From the NCBI GenBank assembly GCA_027382625.1, contig JAJKFJ010022749.1, positions 1 to 64,000 on the forward strand: a stretch of 64,000 nt of DNA, written 5' to 3'. A program made the position numbers and the translations under genes. The notes below the pieces were generated by a model. That model was not told where the DNA came from. It saw only the letters and a program-made list of their open reading frames with translations, and did no database searches. The DNA is from Tetmemena sp. SeJ-2015. Taxonomy: Eukaryota; Ciliophora; Spirotrichea; Sporadotrichida; Oxytrichidae. The number at the start of each line of letters is the position of its first letter. Positions within the stretch are counted from its first letter, which is position 1. Below are positions 1 through 12,221 of the stretch, piece by piece.

Positions 1-10
1 ATGAAGATGC

Positions 11-310
11 GTGAGCTCTCAATACGTAAGAGTGAGTACAAGTAGAAAGTATTTTTCTCGGGAGCTTCATTGTTTGCTATCAGCCAAGCCCAAGGGAAAA
101 AGTGAGCAGCTAGATCATAGAAGGAGCATTCAATGCGTTCTCTTTGAGAACTTTCATCTACAAGACTCTGAAAAACATTCGAGTGACGAGATCTCTTCCC
201 CAAGAAGACCCGTTTATTTTATGCCCCAAAGGCATTCATTCATCGCTTCTCAGGGGTATTTAAACAGCCAAGCGTTTTCAAAGTTGTAGTCTTTAAACCG
301 CAGAAAACTC
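11..310 (+). CDS. possible ORF of element copy 1
   Basis: An open frame of about 100 residues begins near the left edge, uses CAA and one TAG as glutamine, and has a more balanced base composition than the flanking DNA. It is rich in Ser, Arg and His and shows no motif I recognise. Telomere-bearing elements carry more than one gene, so this could be the remnant of a second element protein on the strand opposite the transposase. It may equally be chance, and it may continue leftward out of the window. Confidence 0.25.
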
Positions 311-879
311 ATTTTTGGGCCCCAACCCCTATCGAACAGCTTTTCTCTTTTTAAATTTTGCACTTCGTCACGAAAAGGATAGTTTAGAAAGTAAGTTTTG
401 ACTCCCTCCTAATTTAACAGAGAAAAATTCTAGTCTCAGAAAGGGGCCGAGGTGCTCTAGGAATGACTCAACGATGCCCAGCAAGCTGGGGGTGCCTCAT
501 TTATCAAGAAAGGGGCTCTAAACAATCAGGTTCGGCTTCTTTTGAACAGTGGCCAGCATGAAAATCAGAGCGCCAGAGTTTGAAATTAAGTGCCATTTAA
601 TTTGCTTTTGTCATCGTTCGCATTTTTAGTAGAAAAACCCTTTAGAAATATATTTATCGCAGGGTCGAATATTTTACTGAAACTTTAAAATTTTCTACCA
701 GCCGAGTCGAAATTTTTAATCCGCCAATTGGGAATTGGCCTTTTATTTTAAAATTTATTCTATTCATTTTTTATTTTATTGTTTATAGGAAGAAGCCTTT
801 TCCTTTGTTTGAATTTAATTTTTTTTCTAAAATTTTTAACCCCCCTTATTTTTTAACAATTTAAAACCTTTAAAGTTTA

Positions 880-1780
880 AACTGCTAAAAGTGTGGAGCC
901 CCCAGTTTTTCTTATAGTGCCCCTTAACTTTTTTCCCAGAAAGTAAAACTCAAGCCGTTGAATTTTTGGCGAGTAGGGAACATTAAAAACGGGAAGTGAT
1001 TTTTCAACTCAGCGTTTTTTGCCTTCTTCGTTTCCCTTTTGCTTGTTTTACGCTGGGGTTGCAACGATTTTAAAACCCGATCTCACCGGACAAAGCTTTA
1101 ACCCCTGAGTCTTCGCTGTTTCCCTTTGCAAAGAAAACCATTGTATTTAATATTTACTTTCTTCTGTAAATTTCTATGTTATCGTGCTTTTTTGTACCCA
1201 ATTTCTTTTTCATGAAGGTTTTTTGTTTGTGGGGAACACAGCTTCTCAGCACTTTAAAAAATTTCCACCTACCCCTAACCTGAGCAGCTATTCGAAATAT
1301 TTTCAGATTATTATAATAAAATGGTTAGTGAAGTCTATAAGGGCCCCTTCCACTCGATTCACAGTTTTGTACGTTAGGGCCCTTTTTCAACAATAGATGT
1401 TTGTTTACAGTCTAGGGAGGGGATCTTGGGTAAGGAACCTATCTATGGAAGAAACTTCGCGCGCTACTCCAAACTGAAAAATCGGAAAAGGGCGAAAAGT
1501 TTGAGGAAATAAACAAATAATTGATGTTTCACATCTTGAAAATTAGAAGTTTCCATGAGGAACAGCTGCAACTCCTAACTTTTTCATCTGCAAAGCAAAT
1601 TTCAAATGCCCAGAGTATAGTGCGCGCGGCACTCTTAACATTTTTGCGAATTTGGGGTTGGTTGAAACTGGCTATTACTACTGATAAGGGTGCTAATTTC
1701 CCTCCCCTTTGAGTCAAAATGAAAAATGAGATTTGGATATCATGTAGTTTATTTTGAGTAATTTCGCGTTTGACTCGCAT
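880..1780 (-). pseudogene. DDE transposase, broken copy 1
   Basis: Reading leftward from an ATG at 1,780, the first residues MRVKREITQ match the start of copy 2 at 12,714, and homology continues to about 880, past the segment that aligns with the catalytic-Glu region of copy 2. Several insertions in runs of G, C, A and T disrupt the frame, so no continuous protein survives. By homology it is a Tc1/mariner-IS630 type transposase as carried by telomere-bearing elements of stichotrich germlines. It cannot be active as written, unless part of the damage is consensus error. Confidence 0.55.
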
Positions 1781-1853
1781 GATTCTAAGTATTTATAAAG
1801 AAATTAATTATACACAACTTATTCTCACTTTCTTATCATATTATGGTGTTTTT

Positions 1854-2683
1854 AATGCCGAAGAAGATGGTGGTTAGCAATTGCTTTTGTCTGTCAATCC
1901 ACAGAGCTTAATATTGAAGATCCAGAATGCAAACATCCTCTGATATATTTTGCTGTTGATATCTAAATATTACCGAAAAAGATTCGCTGTTTCTATGTCT
2001 TTGTGCATTTTAAATAAGTTTAAATTTTTAAAAAAACCCTTATTTTAAACATTTAAAGAAATCATTAACCCTGATAGGAAAGGAAAACAATTTTTATGGG
2101 ACAACATTTTTTTATCCTTTACTCTCAAAATTTCGAAATTGCTCTGATCACCTAGAACTCTCAAACCGCTTTTCTCATTTTAGGGCTTACAAAATTTTAA
2201 AACTTTATATTTTGCCCTTTGAAAAACTAAATATACACTAAAAAATATCATTATAGTAAAAAATTTTTAAATTTAAAAAAGGGGGATTGGTTTTTAAAAT
2301 AATAAATGGAGGTTGCCAAAAAGGTTTTACAGTTGAAAAACGTTAGAATTTTGCCCCCCCATCTGTAGCTTGTTCGAAAGAGTATCAAAAATTAATATGA
2401 GTTTCTTCTTTAATCATCTTCATAGCACCTCTCAGCAGTGAGAGATGCCTCACTCACTCATCTTCATCATTTTTGTCTGAACATGTGTCGCTTATAACTC
2501 TCGACTGAGCGCTCTCACATAAAAGTAGCAAGGATAAAAAGTTCTTAGAATTTTATGATGAATCGAAAGGTGTAATTATTATTTAAATTGGACACACTTC
2601 AACTGCCGCTGATTTATTCAATTTATTTTAATATCTAATTTAATTCTCTTTTTTTTATTAAATTTTCAGCTATAATTAATTCA
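1854..2683. other. AT-rich spacer, no gene seen
   Basis: No sustained reading frame on either strand. Around 2,280-2,470 lies a segment (C-run, then TTTCTTCTTTAATCATCTTC and CTCTCAG) that recurs in damaged form at about 19,380-19,480, so part of this spacer is repetitive. Confidence 0.5.
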
Positions 2684-5600
2684 TCAAAGGTAATTTTATA
2701 AAAAGGTTTATCCTTATAAAATTAAATTCATTTCATAAATTTATTAGACTTTTGACCTCCATTTAAAAAAAATATTGCTTTTATTAATAAAATATTCAAA
2801 AAGAAGTCTTTAGAATGGTAGCTTAAGCTACAAAAAAAATTTCATTTTAGTTCGAGACATGCTTATAATTTTAAATAGATTTAATAAATTTTTAGTTTTC
2901 CACAAATGCAGATTTAAGGGATTAGGGTCTCTGATATGTTAATAGTTTGGAAGTTTTTTTATGTGCTTGTATATTTTCTCTAAAAGATCAATTGCTTACT
3001 TGCACCTCACGAGCACTTTAATTGTTGAGTTTTTGAATTAAATTCCTATTCCTGTCATTCCATAGAATTGAGCCTCAAGCATCTCGTGTTTTTCTGGAGA
3101 AAGGATTTAGTAGAACTTTTACATTTCATTTCTCACTCCATCAAGGAGCTTTTTTCCTTAAACTAAGAATTCTTGATCAAAGAAATCTATATATAGACTC
3201 CTTACAATTCCAACTGCTCTGCTATAATTCTTCTTGAGATGCGGACTCTATGAATAATTTCTAATTCCTTTATTGAATTTTTCATTCTCCTCACTTTGCT
3301 GGATAGTTGACATGAGTCCTTTGATATTTAGCTGGCTAATCTTTTTCCTAAATTCCTCCTTTATTATATAGAATTGCTTGAAATTGTCTTAGAACTCTTT
3401 ATAATTTTCATCTTGCAATTTTTAATCGTGCTCGTACTTGAACTCTAACTTTTTAACAGCGATTGTCAAACAGTCCGTTAGCTAGTAGTACTTTTTCAAT
3501 GACAAGTTATTTTCATAAAGCATCTTGAGGCAATCCTGTATTCTATCTACTAAATTTTTGGTCAGGTTAAATGCGCGAATAGCCTGCAAAACTCCTAGCA
3601 TGAAAGTATACAGCATGCCTATAAGATCTATTCTGGTTAGGAATTATCTTTTCCTCTCTTCTTTGCTATCTTCGCCCATCAAGTTTGAAATTATTTCCCA
3701 TACTCCTTGCAAATTTTGATCTAAAGCTGAAAGTGAGATACTGGAGAGATTAAGCAACTCCATCAAGCGCTACCTATCCTCATTGAATACTCTTTATCCA
3801 TCCTCTTCCAATCTTAATCGCATCTATCTTTCAAAATCGGATTCTAGCTCTGGCTACTGTTAATCGTTAATTTCAAAATCTTTGAGAAGCACAACCTCAT
3901 AAATGTTTTCATCAAGCTCATTTTAAAACTCTGAATCCTCTTCTCCCAATTATCTTCTCCTGAATTTTTCTACATTAAGTTTAGATTATTGAAATAAAGT
4001 ATCATAATGAATTATTTTGACTCTTACCATTTATATTTCAATTTCAGCCTCAATTTTGAATTACTGACGTCAAACTCAACTCTTACAATAATAATCAGTT
4101 AATTAACCCAGTTTTTCAATATGAGAATGTTTTTGACTGAGGAATTCCACATTAAATCTAATTATTAAGTCTAATTTTCTTTCTAAAATGATTTGAAAAT
4201 ATTTTGGCATATATGAAATGCTTGCATTCCAGCTTGCAGGAAGAAAAATTTCAAGTTCGTCCTCCAATTTTCAAGTTTAATGAAGGAAACATATTTTTTT
4301 TGGAAAATCAGGACTAAACCTATAATATCACTCATAAATTTCTTGGCCTAAAGTTGAAATTACTCAGCTAAAGTAGCATCAGGATTTACTTAATCTGCAT
4401 TTATCAAATCTCGCTATTAATCCTAATCTAATAGCTGAAAGAATAGAGTTAAACTAAATTTCTTCAGGGTTCTTTAAGATGAGTTCTCTTAAATTATACA
4501 TCTCGTAGTTATAAATGTCTCTATTTTATAAAAAGCACTCTATTATCTTAATGCACTCATAATGGATTTCGGGGTATAATTTTTCAGCGAGCTCGTAAAG
4601 TTTCATTCTCTCATTCATGGCACTTGCGTTTATACTCAAAGTGATTAGCTGGTTGGGAGATTTGATTTTAAGATTTTGCGAATATAATGAAGAAGAAAAA
4701 TGAGATTCCAAGTTAGAGATTTCATATCATAGAGTATCTCTTCATCTCCTTAATTTTAACTGTTAAGCATTTGAATTCTACTCTTATGCTTTTCTGTAAA
4801 TTATTTCAAGCCTCTGAGAATGTTTTCTTGAATAATCACGAGTAGGGGATACACTTTAACAATAGTATCTGGCACTATTATAGGAGAGACAAATGAAATG
4901 CAAGCAAGGATATTTTGCATGTTATTTGGAAAGCTTTCGAATCTCTAATACTTTAGAGATGAAGCGAAATTGAATTATAAAAATATAAATGAAATGTTGG
5001 TTTTAAAAGTCTATTTTAGGCTCAATTTAAAAAAGACTGATGCTCACTTTTAATGAAAAAAATTCTATTTTTTTATGAAATGAGAAAAATTTATAAATAG
5101 TATAAAAAAAAAATTTTCTTTTCTAACAAAAATTTTCATAAATGTCAATTAGAAATTTATAGTAATTAAATAATTTCACAAGATTTAAAATAAATTAAGG
5201 AAAATTGAAAACGTTTCTAGCAGTGGCAATTTTTATGTTCATTTAAAGGAATGAAATTCGGTACCTAGAATTCTCAGAAATTCTAATCTGCTAGTTTCTT
5301 GCTTCTGTTAAATCTTACATTCCAAAAATATTATGCTCTTAATTATCATTAAAACTTGACATACTGTCTTAATTATCCAGGTACAAATCCTTTAAAATCT
5401 TATCTATGATGAATCCCACTTTATTTTTAATCAGCCTGTAAATGAAAGAGTTCAAATTGTTGAATATAATATGAATATTATTCTATTATTGTCAATTGAT
5501 TTTTGTAAAATTAAAACTGATTTAGTCCAAGTTAAATTATTCGTAATATAATACTCTATAAAAAAAGGTATTAATTACAGAGTTAAGCTAAAAAAATCGA

Positions 5601-5730
5601 ATTTATGCTTGGACTTTACTTTCTTCTTAAAAACATCAAAAGCATCCGTAAAAAGAACCTTTACTCTTTTCAGGTAACCACTCAAAGCTCAGATATAAAA
5701 ATTAAAAAGGTCTAATGTGTTTTTCTTCAT
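2684..5730 (-). pseudogene. long helical protein gene, interrupted
   Basis: Reading leftward from an ATG at 5,730, several frames with UAR as Gln make one plausible long protein rich in Leu, Ile, Lys and Glu helices with no Cys/His clusters. It starts MKKNTLDLFNFYI, then meets an in-frame TGA at 5,689 and continues ALSGYLKRVKVLFTDAFDVF in the same frame. Blocks without coding sense near 5,480-5,600 and 4,985-5,215 look like IESs. A 5-bp tandem repeat at 4,722-4,731 must be counted once to keep frame. Further frame changes lie near 4,440 and 3,965; the latter is near a GT...AG segment that does not restore frame exactly. The C-terminal 300 residues (3,960-2,900) are continuous. HEAT-like or exportin-like architecture is possible but I saw no diagnostic motif. 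It is either a decayed gene or a real one with unresolved IESs and errors. Confidence 0.5.
4722..4731. repeat. 5-bp tandem duplication shifting frame
   Basis: Two adjacent copies of TATGA (minus strand) sit inside the long helical gene. Reading only one copy joins the upstream frame (GDEEILYE) to the downstream frame (ISNLESHF). It resembles two pointers with no IES between them, but a simple duplication or sequencing error explains it equally well. Confidence 0.4.
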
Positions 5731-5817
5731 AATTTAGATACTTAATCTCATCATTAAATTAAAAAATAATATTCATAAACAATTAAATATTTTATAACAC
5801 TCTTTTTATAGCTCTTT

Positions 5818-6762
5818 TCATATCTATTTTTGTATTAATAATTGATTAAACTCAATTATTTAATATAGTTAATCCTATATTAGAGAAATATCTGCTTGCA
5901 ATTGTATTATATCTTTAAGTGTATTATAAATCTCTGACAATGAAAAATCAATTTCCTCTTCCGCACCGTCACTTGTAATTTTATCGAAGTCTTCAAATTC
6001 AAAGGGATGCCTTTCATCTTCATTTTTCTATTCTTCTAGTGCTTCTTCGCCTTTGTCTTTGTTAAATATTCTATCATCCTTCCTCTTTTTTAGATAAGAC
6101 TCATATATACTAGCTAAGTAAGATGTCAGACTGAGCATTTATATCACAAAATGGTTGTAAGTTTATTTAACCTCATATCTGTCGCCCTATTTAGGATCTT
6201 TATGTTAACCTTAAAAAGAATACTGGGCTTGAGTATAAAAGAGCTTTAACCTCTTGCAGAAACAATCCTTCACTCTTTATAAAAAGTGCTTGAAATGAGG
6301 AAGGAAGTCATCTTGTATTAAGATAAACAAATCATCGTTCACCACGTAATGATACTTTTTTCCTTGCCTCTCTGTGATTTCTCCAAACTGACTGTGCAAA
6401 TATCCATCTACGAGCTGCTCTTAGTAGTAAAGGCGTTCATAGTTTTTTGATAAGTCGTGTAGAATAGTGAGCAAAAATTTGTAGAATGGTGCATCACTTT
6501 CATGAAGCTTGATCGTGGATTCTTTAGCTATTTGCTCATCTAACATTTGCACGTGTCTATTAACCTCTTCTTTGAATTCTGTAATTTTGGTTACTTTTTA
6601 TCCCATATCTTTAGTTTCAAATATCTGCCTTAAATGCTCCAGTTCCTTGCTTTTACTCAATTCTTATTCATATTCCTATTTCAAGGTCTCTATTCTTTTC
6701 TCTTCTAGTTCTTCAGTCATCAAATCTTTGAAATTTTTGTTGCTTTAGTTAGTCGCTGACAT
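5818..6762 (-). CDS. intact 314-residue protein of unknown function
   Basis: A single frame runs from ATG at 6,762 to TGA at 5,818-5,820, exactly 315 codons with UAR read as Gln, with no frameshift and no IES. The N-terminus (about residues 15-60) is charged and probably coiled coil (MTEELEEKRIETLKQEYEQE). The middle is mixed helical with aromatic residues (YHYVVNDDLFILIQDDFLPH), and the C-terminal third is acidic (FEFEDFDKI). There is no signal peptide and no membrane segment. I do not recognise the family. Its start lies 110 bp from the divergent start at 6,873, so the two may share a promoter. An uninterrupted gene between two transposon copies fits a germline-limited or element-borne gene, although many ordinary loci also lack IESs. 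Confidence 0.65.
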
Positions 6763-6872
6763 ATTAATTTACTATTCTAAAATCCAAGAATAGAGTCAAT
6801 TACTAAATGAAATGAATTTCAGTCTTTATGTGACTTTATGTCTTTTTTAATTAATAATTCCATTTTTAATTA
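6763..6872. promoter_or_regulatory. short divergent intergenic region
   Basis: About 110 bp of AT-rich DNA separates two start codons pointing away from each other. It must hold any 5' control elements of both genes; no specific site could be recognised. Confidence 0.35.
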
Positions 6873-7209
6873 ATGGGCAGAGACCAGTACAATTAAGCAA
6901 AGAACATTATTTTTGCATGAGCAGAGGTAGAATGCATTCTTAGAGAATTCTACTTCGGAAAGGTTATAAATCTCTATAGTTAAGAACAAATAAAAAAGAA
7001 GAAACTACTTCAGCATTTAGAAAAGCAATAGCAGATAACTCATATCTATTCTCCGAATGGGTGAATTTCTAAATCTGAGCAGAAAGAAAATGAGTGAAAT
7101 CTAGGTGGAACTCTTAGATGAGGTTGAGATATTCTCATACAATGCTTTCAAGATCCAACGAAAGCAACTTATAATTGAATCAATTTAGAAAGACAAACAA
7201 CGCAGGTGA
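6873..7209 (+). pseudogene. small charged helical protein, broken
   Basis: Frame from ATG 6,873 reads MGRDQYNQAKNIIFA, an in-frame TGA at 6,918-6,920, then AEVECILREFYFGKVINLY and a Lys/Gln-rich helix. The frame then shifts by one near 7,055 and ends KSIQKDKQRR-like at TGA 7,207 after MGEFLNLSRKKMSEIQVELL. Composition on both sides of the TGA and of the shift is alike, so it reads as one gene of about 110 residues with two lesions, or with unresolved IESs. Function unknown. Confidence 0.4.
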
Positions 7210-8285
7210 AATGATACATACTTGAGTAATTTAAACTAATCTATCAAACCTCTATCTCGTTTTCAAACAGGCACTTCCTTTATTCAAATCTGCAAATGAA
7301 TCATAATTTAAATATCAGCAATCTAATTTGTCTATCAAGGGATTAAAATTTGAATTATTTTTGTTTTCACAATGAAGAGTTCAATAATAGTATTTCGTAT
7401 TGATCATCATATTAAAAGAAAGTTCTTAAATAAATTAATAATATATCTCTTCTATTTTACATACCCTTTTAACAAGGAATAATTATTTAATTCAACTTTG
7501 AGGCATTTCCATTTGATTTAGTTCGAATCAAAATTTAAGAATAAATAGAATTTGAATAAATTTAAGAAAATTTTTTTATTAAAAAAATTATAATATTCTA
7601 TTATTATAGCTCAGATGTTTTAAATAATTTTGAACTCGTATTTGGATTTACTATAGGCAACATAAAATAATTCCGAAAATAGCTTAAGAGGCAAAGAAGA
7701 TTATATATTATCTGTAATATATTTTCTTAAAATTGTCCCCAAAAATAATTTATTAAACGATCTGACTTCTTTAAAGATTTTATAATTTTTTAGTAATAAA
7801 AATTAAGGTACAGTAAAAGTTATAAAATTATATTTCTTTTGACAGTGTAAATATATCTTTCCATAAGATTAATTTTTCCTAATTTTATATCAATTTGAAG
7901 ATTAGTTTTTTAATGCCCTCTTATCATATATATAACTTTTGTCAGCCTAAATATAATTCACTACAATTTCTTTTCTTTCGCTCTCTGCTTAAAATATCAG
8001 AATCCTAATTAAATAGTAAATCTCAATTTTTCGTTTATCAATTCAACATAATTTTTTATCTAAAACTTCTTACTTTTGTTATAAATTGATTCTCCTTCTC
8101 TTAAAGTTCCTTAAATAGTGAAATAACTCTTTAGAGAAGAAATGCAAGAAGAAACTTTTTGTAGTGAAATTTGTTAAAGAGGAAACTGAAAAATAATTAA
8201 AATATTTCCAAAAGCATTAATTTGTATCCTTTCTCTCATTCAATAATATTTAAAGCAAGCTACACAAGTTAGAAAGTTGTGAAAA
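7210..8285. other. AT-rich spacer, no gene seen
   Basis: No reading frame with coding-like composition was found on either strand. The stretch is about 80% A+T with poly-A and poly-T runs. Confidence 0.5.
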
Positions 8286-9077
8286 TCAGTAATCTGCAGG
8301 TTATTTTTTTAATATAAAGAATTGAATTACAAATTCTTAAGCTTTAACAACGATAGGGTTATTAGCTGAATTATCTTTTCTTATTAATTGTATCTCCAAA
8401 GGCGAATAAACAACTATTTAATTACTGAAATATGAGGTTTCAACTTCAAGCTAAATACCTCTTGTAATCGTGCTCATAAAATATTAAACTTTTTTGCTTT
8501 ATTAGTGTTTAATGAATATGAAATTCAATAGAAGATATTTAATTTACAGGAAAATAAAATTAACTCTTTGTCCTTTTATGACCCAGTCCTATTTCATCAG
8601 ATTCTCCTTCTATTTCTTCATCTTATGTTTCCTCTTCCTTCAAAATTTAATAATCTTCTCGTAGCTGTTAGAATACCCTTATTAACTTTATTCAAAATAT
8701 AATTGATTGTGTAATTTAACTCTTGTTCCTCTCTCATTGTTTCGGCAATTTTGTATTATTTAAACTTCTTAATGAATACTTCATGATGTTTCTCTATATA
8801 ATTGCTATTTTAGCATATACAAATATGGAAAATAGCTATAATTATCAATTTTATGATAAAAAGAAATTATTTTTTTACTGTAAGATTATTTGCTATTGTC
8901 GAATTCTAGTGGCAAGATTTCTGTAAAGTAGCATTAATCCCTTGGAGTTAATTTCACAAAGTCTAAGTACTTGCCTCTTGACTATAAGTACAAAAGCATG
9001 AAAAGGTTGATAGGCAAGTTCACTCTTTTCATTTTAATGTTAAGGTTTACTGCCATTGAGCTTGGACTTTATTTCAT
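8286..9077 (-). CDS. array family 2, copy 1
   Basis: First of four copies of an unknown protein family, read leftward. The N-terminus contains VNLNIKMKRVNLPINLFMLL followed by LQSRGK and matches copies at 12,221 and 20,032; the C-terminus contains VVYSPLEIQLIRKDN and NNPIVVKAQEFVI before TGA at 8,286-8,288. The region between (about 8,430-8,840) changes frame and probably holds one or more IESs that I could not delimit. It is roughly 150-200 residues after removal. There is no recognised domain. It alternates with F-box-like genes in the array, so it may have arisen as the distal part or partner of that gene. Confidence 0.5.
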
Positions 9078-9494
9078 TAAGTGGCTCAAATATAAAGTCC
9101 TTTTGGGAGAGTTTATATTTTTAATCATAGAATATTTTATATTCATTGTAAAATATTATATTATATATTTTAATTCCTTATTTTGATATATAAAAAATAA
9201 TGAATAAATCGCTAATTTAAAGTTGTGAAGAGTTTACATTAACATTTTGTATTTTATTCTTGACGTTATCGATGAGCAAAATAAATATAAAGCGAGAAGA
9301 TTATTCATCAATAATTATTAATTAAATAAATACTAGAGCTAAATAGTCAAAATTTACGCAATATATCTTAGTCCCATCCTTACCCATCTAAAATTATTAA
9401 TAGAAGTGTTTATAAATTATCTGAGCAGTCGAAGGTATTTTATAGTAGATAATTAAATAAGTATTGATTGTGTTGAGGAATGGATATGACTTGA

Positions 9495-10663
9495 AAAAAT
9501 AAAAATTTATTTTTTTAGAATGGTTTAGCATGGAATAATCTTAAGTATGAAGAGGCATTTATGAATTTTATTTCCTCTATACTTTCTAAGCTTATGAAAT
9601 CCTTTATATGCGATACTTATAATTATTTTATACATAAAATATTTACATAATACTTTGCTCTTCTTGCTAGTTTAATTTTCTAAAGTAAGACAATTTGTGG
9701 GAATGAATCTGAACAAGCCAGAGTAAATAAACGAAAAATTGCAAGTACTAGGATTCACTAAATGAATTAAAATAATATCTTCCTTATTTTAATTTTGGCT
9801 GCTTGTATTTAAAAGGGGTATTACTTTTATTCCCTGATTTAATCCTAGTCAAAGAAGTTGTATCTTATTCTATGAAAACGCAATTTTAGGGAATCAACTT
9901 TTATGTTTCTGAGCAGAAGGATTTAATCTTAGAATATTCCTAAGTCTAACTCCTCAAACTTAGAAGAAGCTTACAAGCAATGATTGAGGTGGTCAACAAA
10001 AATAAATTATAAGAAGCCATTATTCTTGAATTTGAAATGCGCACCTTTTTAAATTGTTTTTTGCTCTAGGATTCCTGAAAGATGCATCAAAAGCTGTAAT
10101 CCTATCTTAAACATAGTATCACCATTTAAATGTGTTTAGAAAATATTTAAAATTAAAAAAAAATAAAAGTGTCATATATACCTCTGATGAGATTAAAGTT
10201 CTTTACAAAGAAGAATCCTTGACTTCAACACTCATTTGCCTTGAAAAAATGAGTCTAATTCGTAATTCTGCCAACTCTAAAATCTGCTCAGTGAAGATTA
10301 TTTTCACATAAGAAACTAGATCAGCTAATTTATTAAAGTAGTTTTGAGCTTTCTATTTGATGTTTGAGATTTCAACATCAGTTTTTAGAAGAACCTAATA
10401 GTTAAGGAATTTGTTCATGTTAAAAGTAATCTTCCTAGATTCCTTGTGAGCAGATTTGTACTCCAATACAGCTGCTTGTGCTCTCTTGCTAATATAATTT
10501 TTTTAATATAAATTATCTTTTAATTTAATAAATTAAATCTAATGAGTTGAAATGATTTAAGAATCTCATTCAGAGTTAGGAACTAAGATACAATAAAATA
10601 ATTATAATAAGATATCTCGAAATAATGCGGCTTTAGAAACTTTAGATGTGAATTTTTTTCCAT
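9495..10663 (-). CDS. F-box-like protein, array copy A
   Basis: Starts at ATG 10,663 (MEKNSHLKFLKPHYFEIS). The first 60 residues fit an F-box (FLTLNEILKSFQLISKRAQ), but only after removal of the IES at 10,504-10,543; the rest is a helical, Leu-rich region with FEELDLGIFQDQ and LRNIKVDSLKLRFHRIRYN. A one-base shift near 9,770 must be passed to continue through NPSTCNFSFIYSGLFRFIP; copies B and C show the intended frame. F-box proteins are substrate adaptors of SCF ubiquitin ligases. That role here is inferred from a weak motif, so treat it as tentative. Confidence 0.5.
10504..10543 (-). other. IES in F-box copy A, pointer ATTAG
   Basis: The 40-bp segment is flanked by ATTAG on the minus strand (CTAAT at 10,499-10,503 and 10,539-10,543). 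Joining at the pointer gives SFQLISKRAQAAVLEY in frame, matching copies B and C. Confidence 0.85.
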
Positions 10664-11466
10664 TGTAACTTGCTAAGTTTGCAAATTTATTTAATTTTTT
10701 GTATCTATTCATTTAATTTAATATTTTTTAAAAAAGCAAAGTGAATTTTATTATATTAATATATGTTTGGATTCCCCTCTTCAATATTGAATTTTAATAT
10801 CAATGATGATAACTTAATTGCATATAATTTCAAGATTTATTTTTATTTTATAAATTGATAAAATGAATAAAATGTAAATATAATGCTTTTATAGTTTGAT
10901 AAATAAAATTCTTCCAATAATTAATATTTATTCTCTACTTTTCAATAATATGAAAAAGTTTTCATTCTATTGCTTTGATTTATTATATTATCTTATTGAT
11001 AATTCTTTTAAGAAAATTTTTTTAACATCAATCTTTAAAAATTATGCTTTATTGTAGCTAAAACTTACTTTGATTACATATTTTAATGAGAAAATAATAA
11101 ATTATTTTCAGTCTTCCTACTTTAAGTTGGTATTTAAACTTACTCTAATATAGAAATGTATTTTAATTTAATTGATCTTATCTCTCTTACCAAAAAATTA
11201 GTAAATACAATTGCAATATTTTAATATTTATTTTAAAGAAATGCAAATGATAGAGTATTTAAAGCTTTAAAAAAAATTAATCCAATCATTTATTATTTAT
11301 TATTCCAAATTATCGTCTTAATAAATAATTTGAGTGTATTTTCAAAATGAACTAATTTATTCCTTTCTAGGAAAAAATAATTTAAAAAATGATAAGATCT
11401 TTATAAATTTTCATTAAAAATTTCTAAGAACCTTTAAAATTTGTAGAATAAATACAGAAATCAAAT

Positions 11467-12221
11467 TCACTGAAACTTAATTACACATTCTTAAGCTTCA
11501 ATGACTATAGGCTTTTTATAAGATGTATCTTTTCTAATTAGTTGTATCTTCAAAAGAGAATAAATTACTATTTCAGTACTGTACTCTGAGGAAACTACTA
11601 TTACACGCTTTAGATTTTTAATCTTTTCACTCTTAAAATTTAATTTTACTAAAAATATTTAAATCAAAATGAATTCACTTAGAAAATATACTTAATTTCA
11701 GCAAATATATATTTTACTCTTTCTACTTCCATATTTCAGTTCTATAGCATCATAATCTCTTTTTTCCTATGCTTTATCTTGTTTCGATGTTTAATATTTT
11801 TCACACAGTTGTTAAAATATCTTAATCAACTTTACCATTAAATAAAGTTATAGTGGATTGAATAAAATTAACTAGTGTTACTAGCTCTATGTTGCCGCTA
11901 CTTAGTATTATTTGAGATTGCTTAAGAAAATTGATTAATTCTCCTCTATCAAATTGCTATCAAAATTTTCAAATAAAGGAATAAATTATTAAAATGATAA
12001 TAGCATTTAAATGATATATTATTTTTAAATAATTTTCTATCGTCAAACTGTATCGGTATGATATTTTAAAACCTGCCTTTATGCTATGGTTAGAATCTTT
12101 CCAAGTCTACTTGCCTGCCCCTCGATTGTAAATACAAAAGCATGAAATGGGGTAAAGGCAAGTGCACTCTTTTCATTTTAATGTTTACATCTTCAAGCAA
12201 AGCATACGGTTACGCTTGCAT
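11467..12221 (-). CDS. array family 2, copy 2
   Basis: Starts MQAQPYALLEDVNIKMKRVH at ATG 12,221, then LPLPHFMLLYLQSRGRQVDLERF. It ends with VIEAQECVIKFQ and TGA at 11,467-11,469. About 170 residues are recognisable; the middle (about 11,640-11,980) is AT-rich and probably IES. Its upstream F-box partner (copy B) is separated from it by the inserted telomere-bearing element. Function unknown. Confidence 0.5.

Larger units (their letters stand above)
1..1853 (-). mobile_element. TBE-like telomere-bearing element, copy 1 (partial)
   Basis: This is an inverted, diverged copy of the element at 12,639-14,934, cut by the left edge of the window. The shared sequence runs from about 880 to 1,853 and includes the start of the transposase, its middle part and the terminal inverted repeat around 1,790-1,853. 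The inner end reads GGTGTTTTT, which looks like a damaged GGGGTTTTG. Many single-base gains in homopolymers break the frame compared with copy 2. The part from 1 to about 880 could not be matched by eye to copy 2; a clean reading frame at 11-289 may be a second element gene. Confidence 0.6.
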
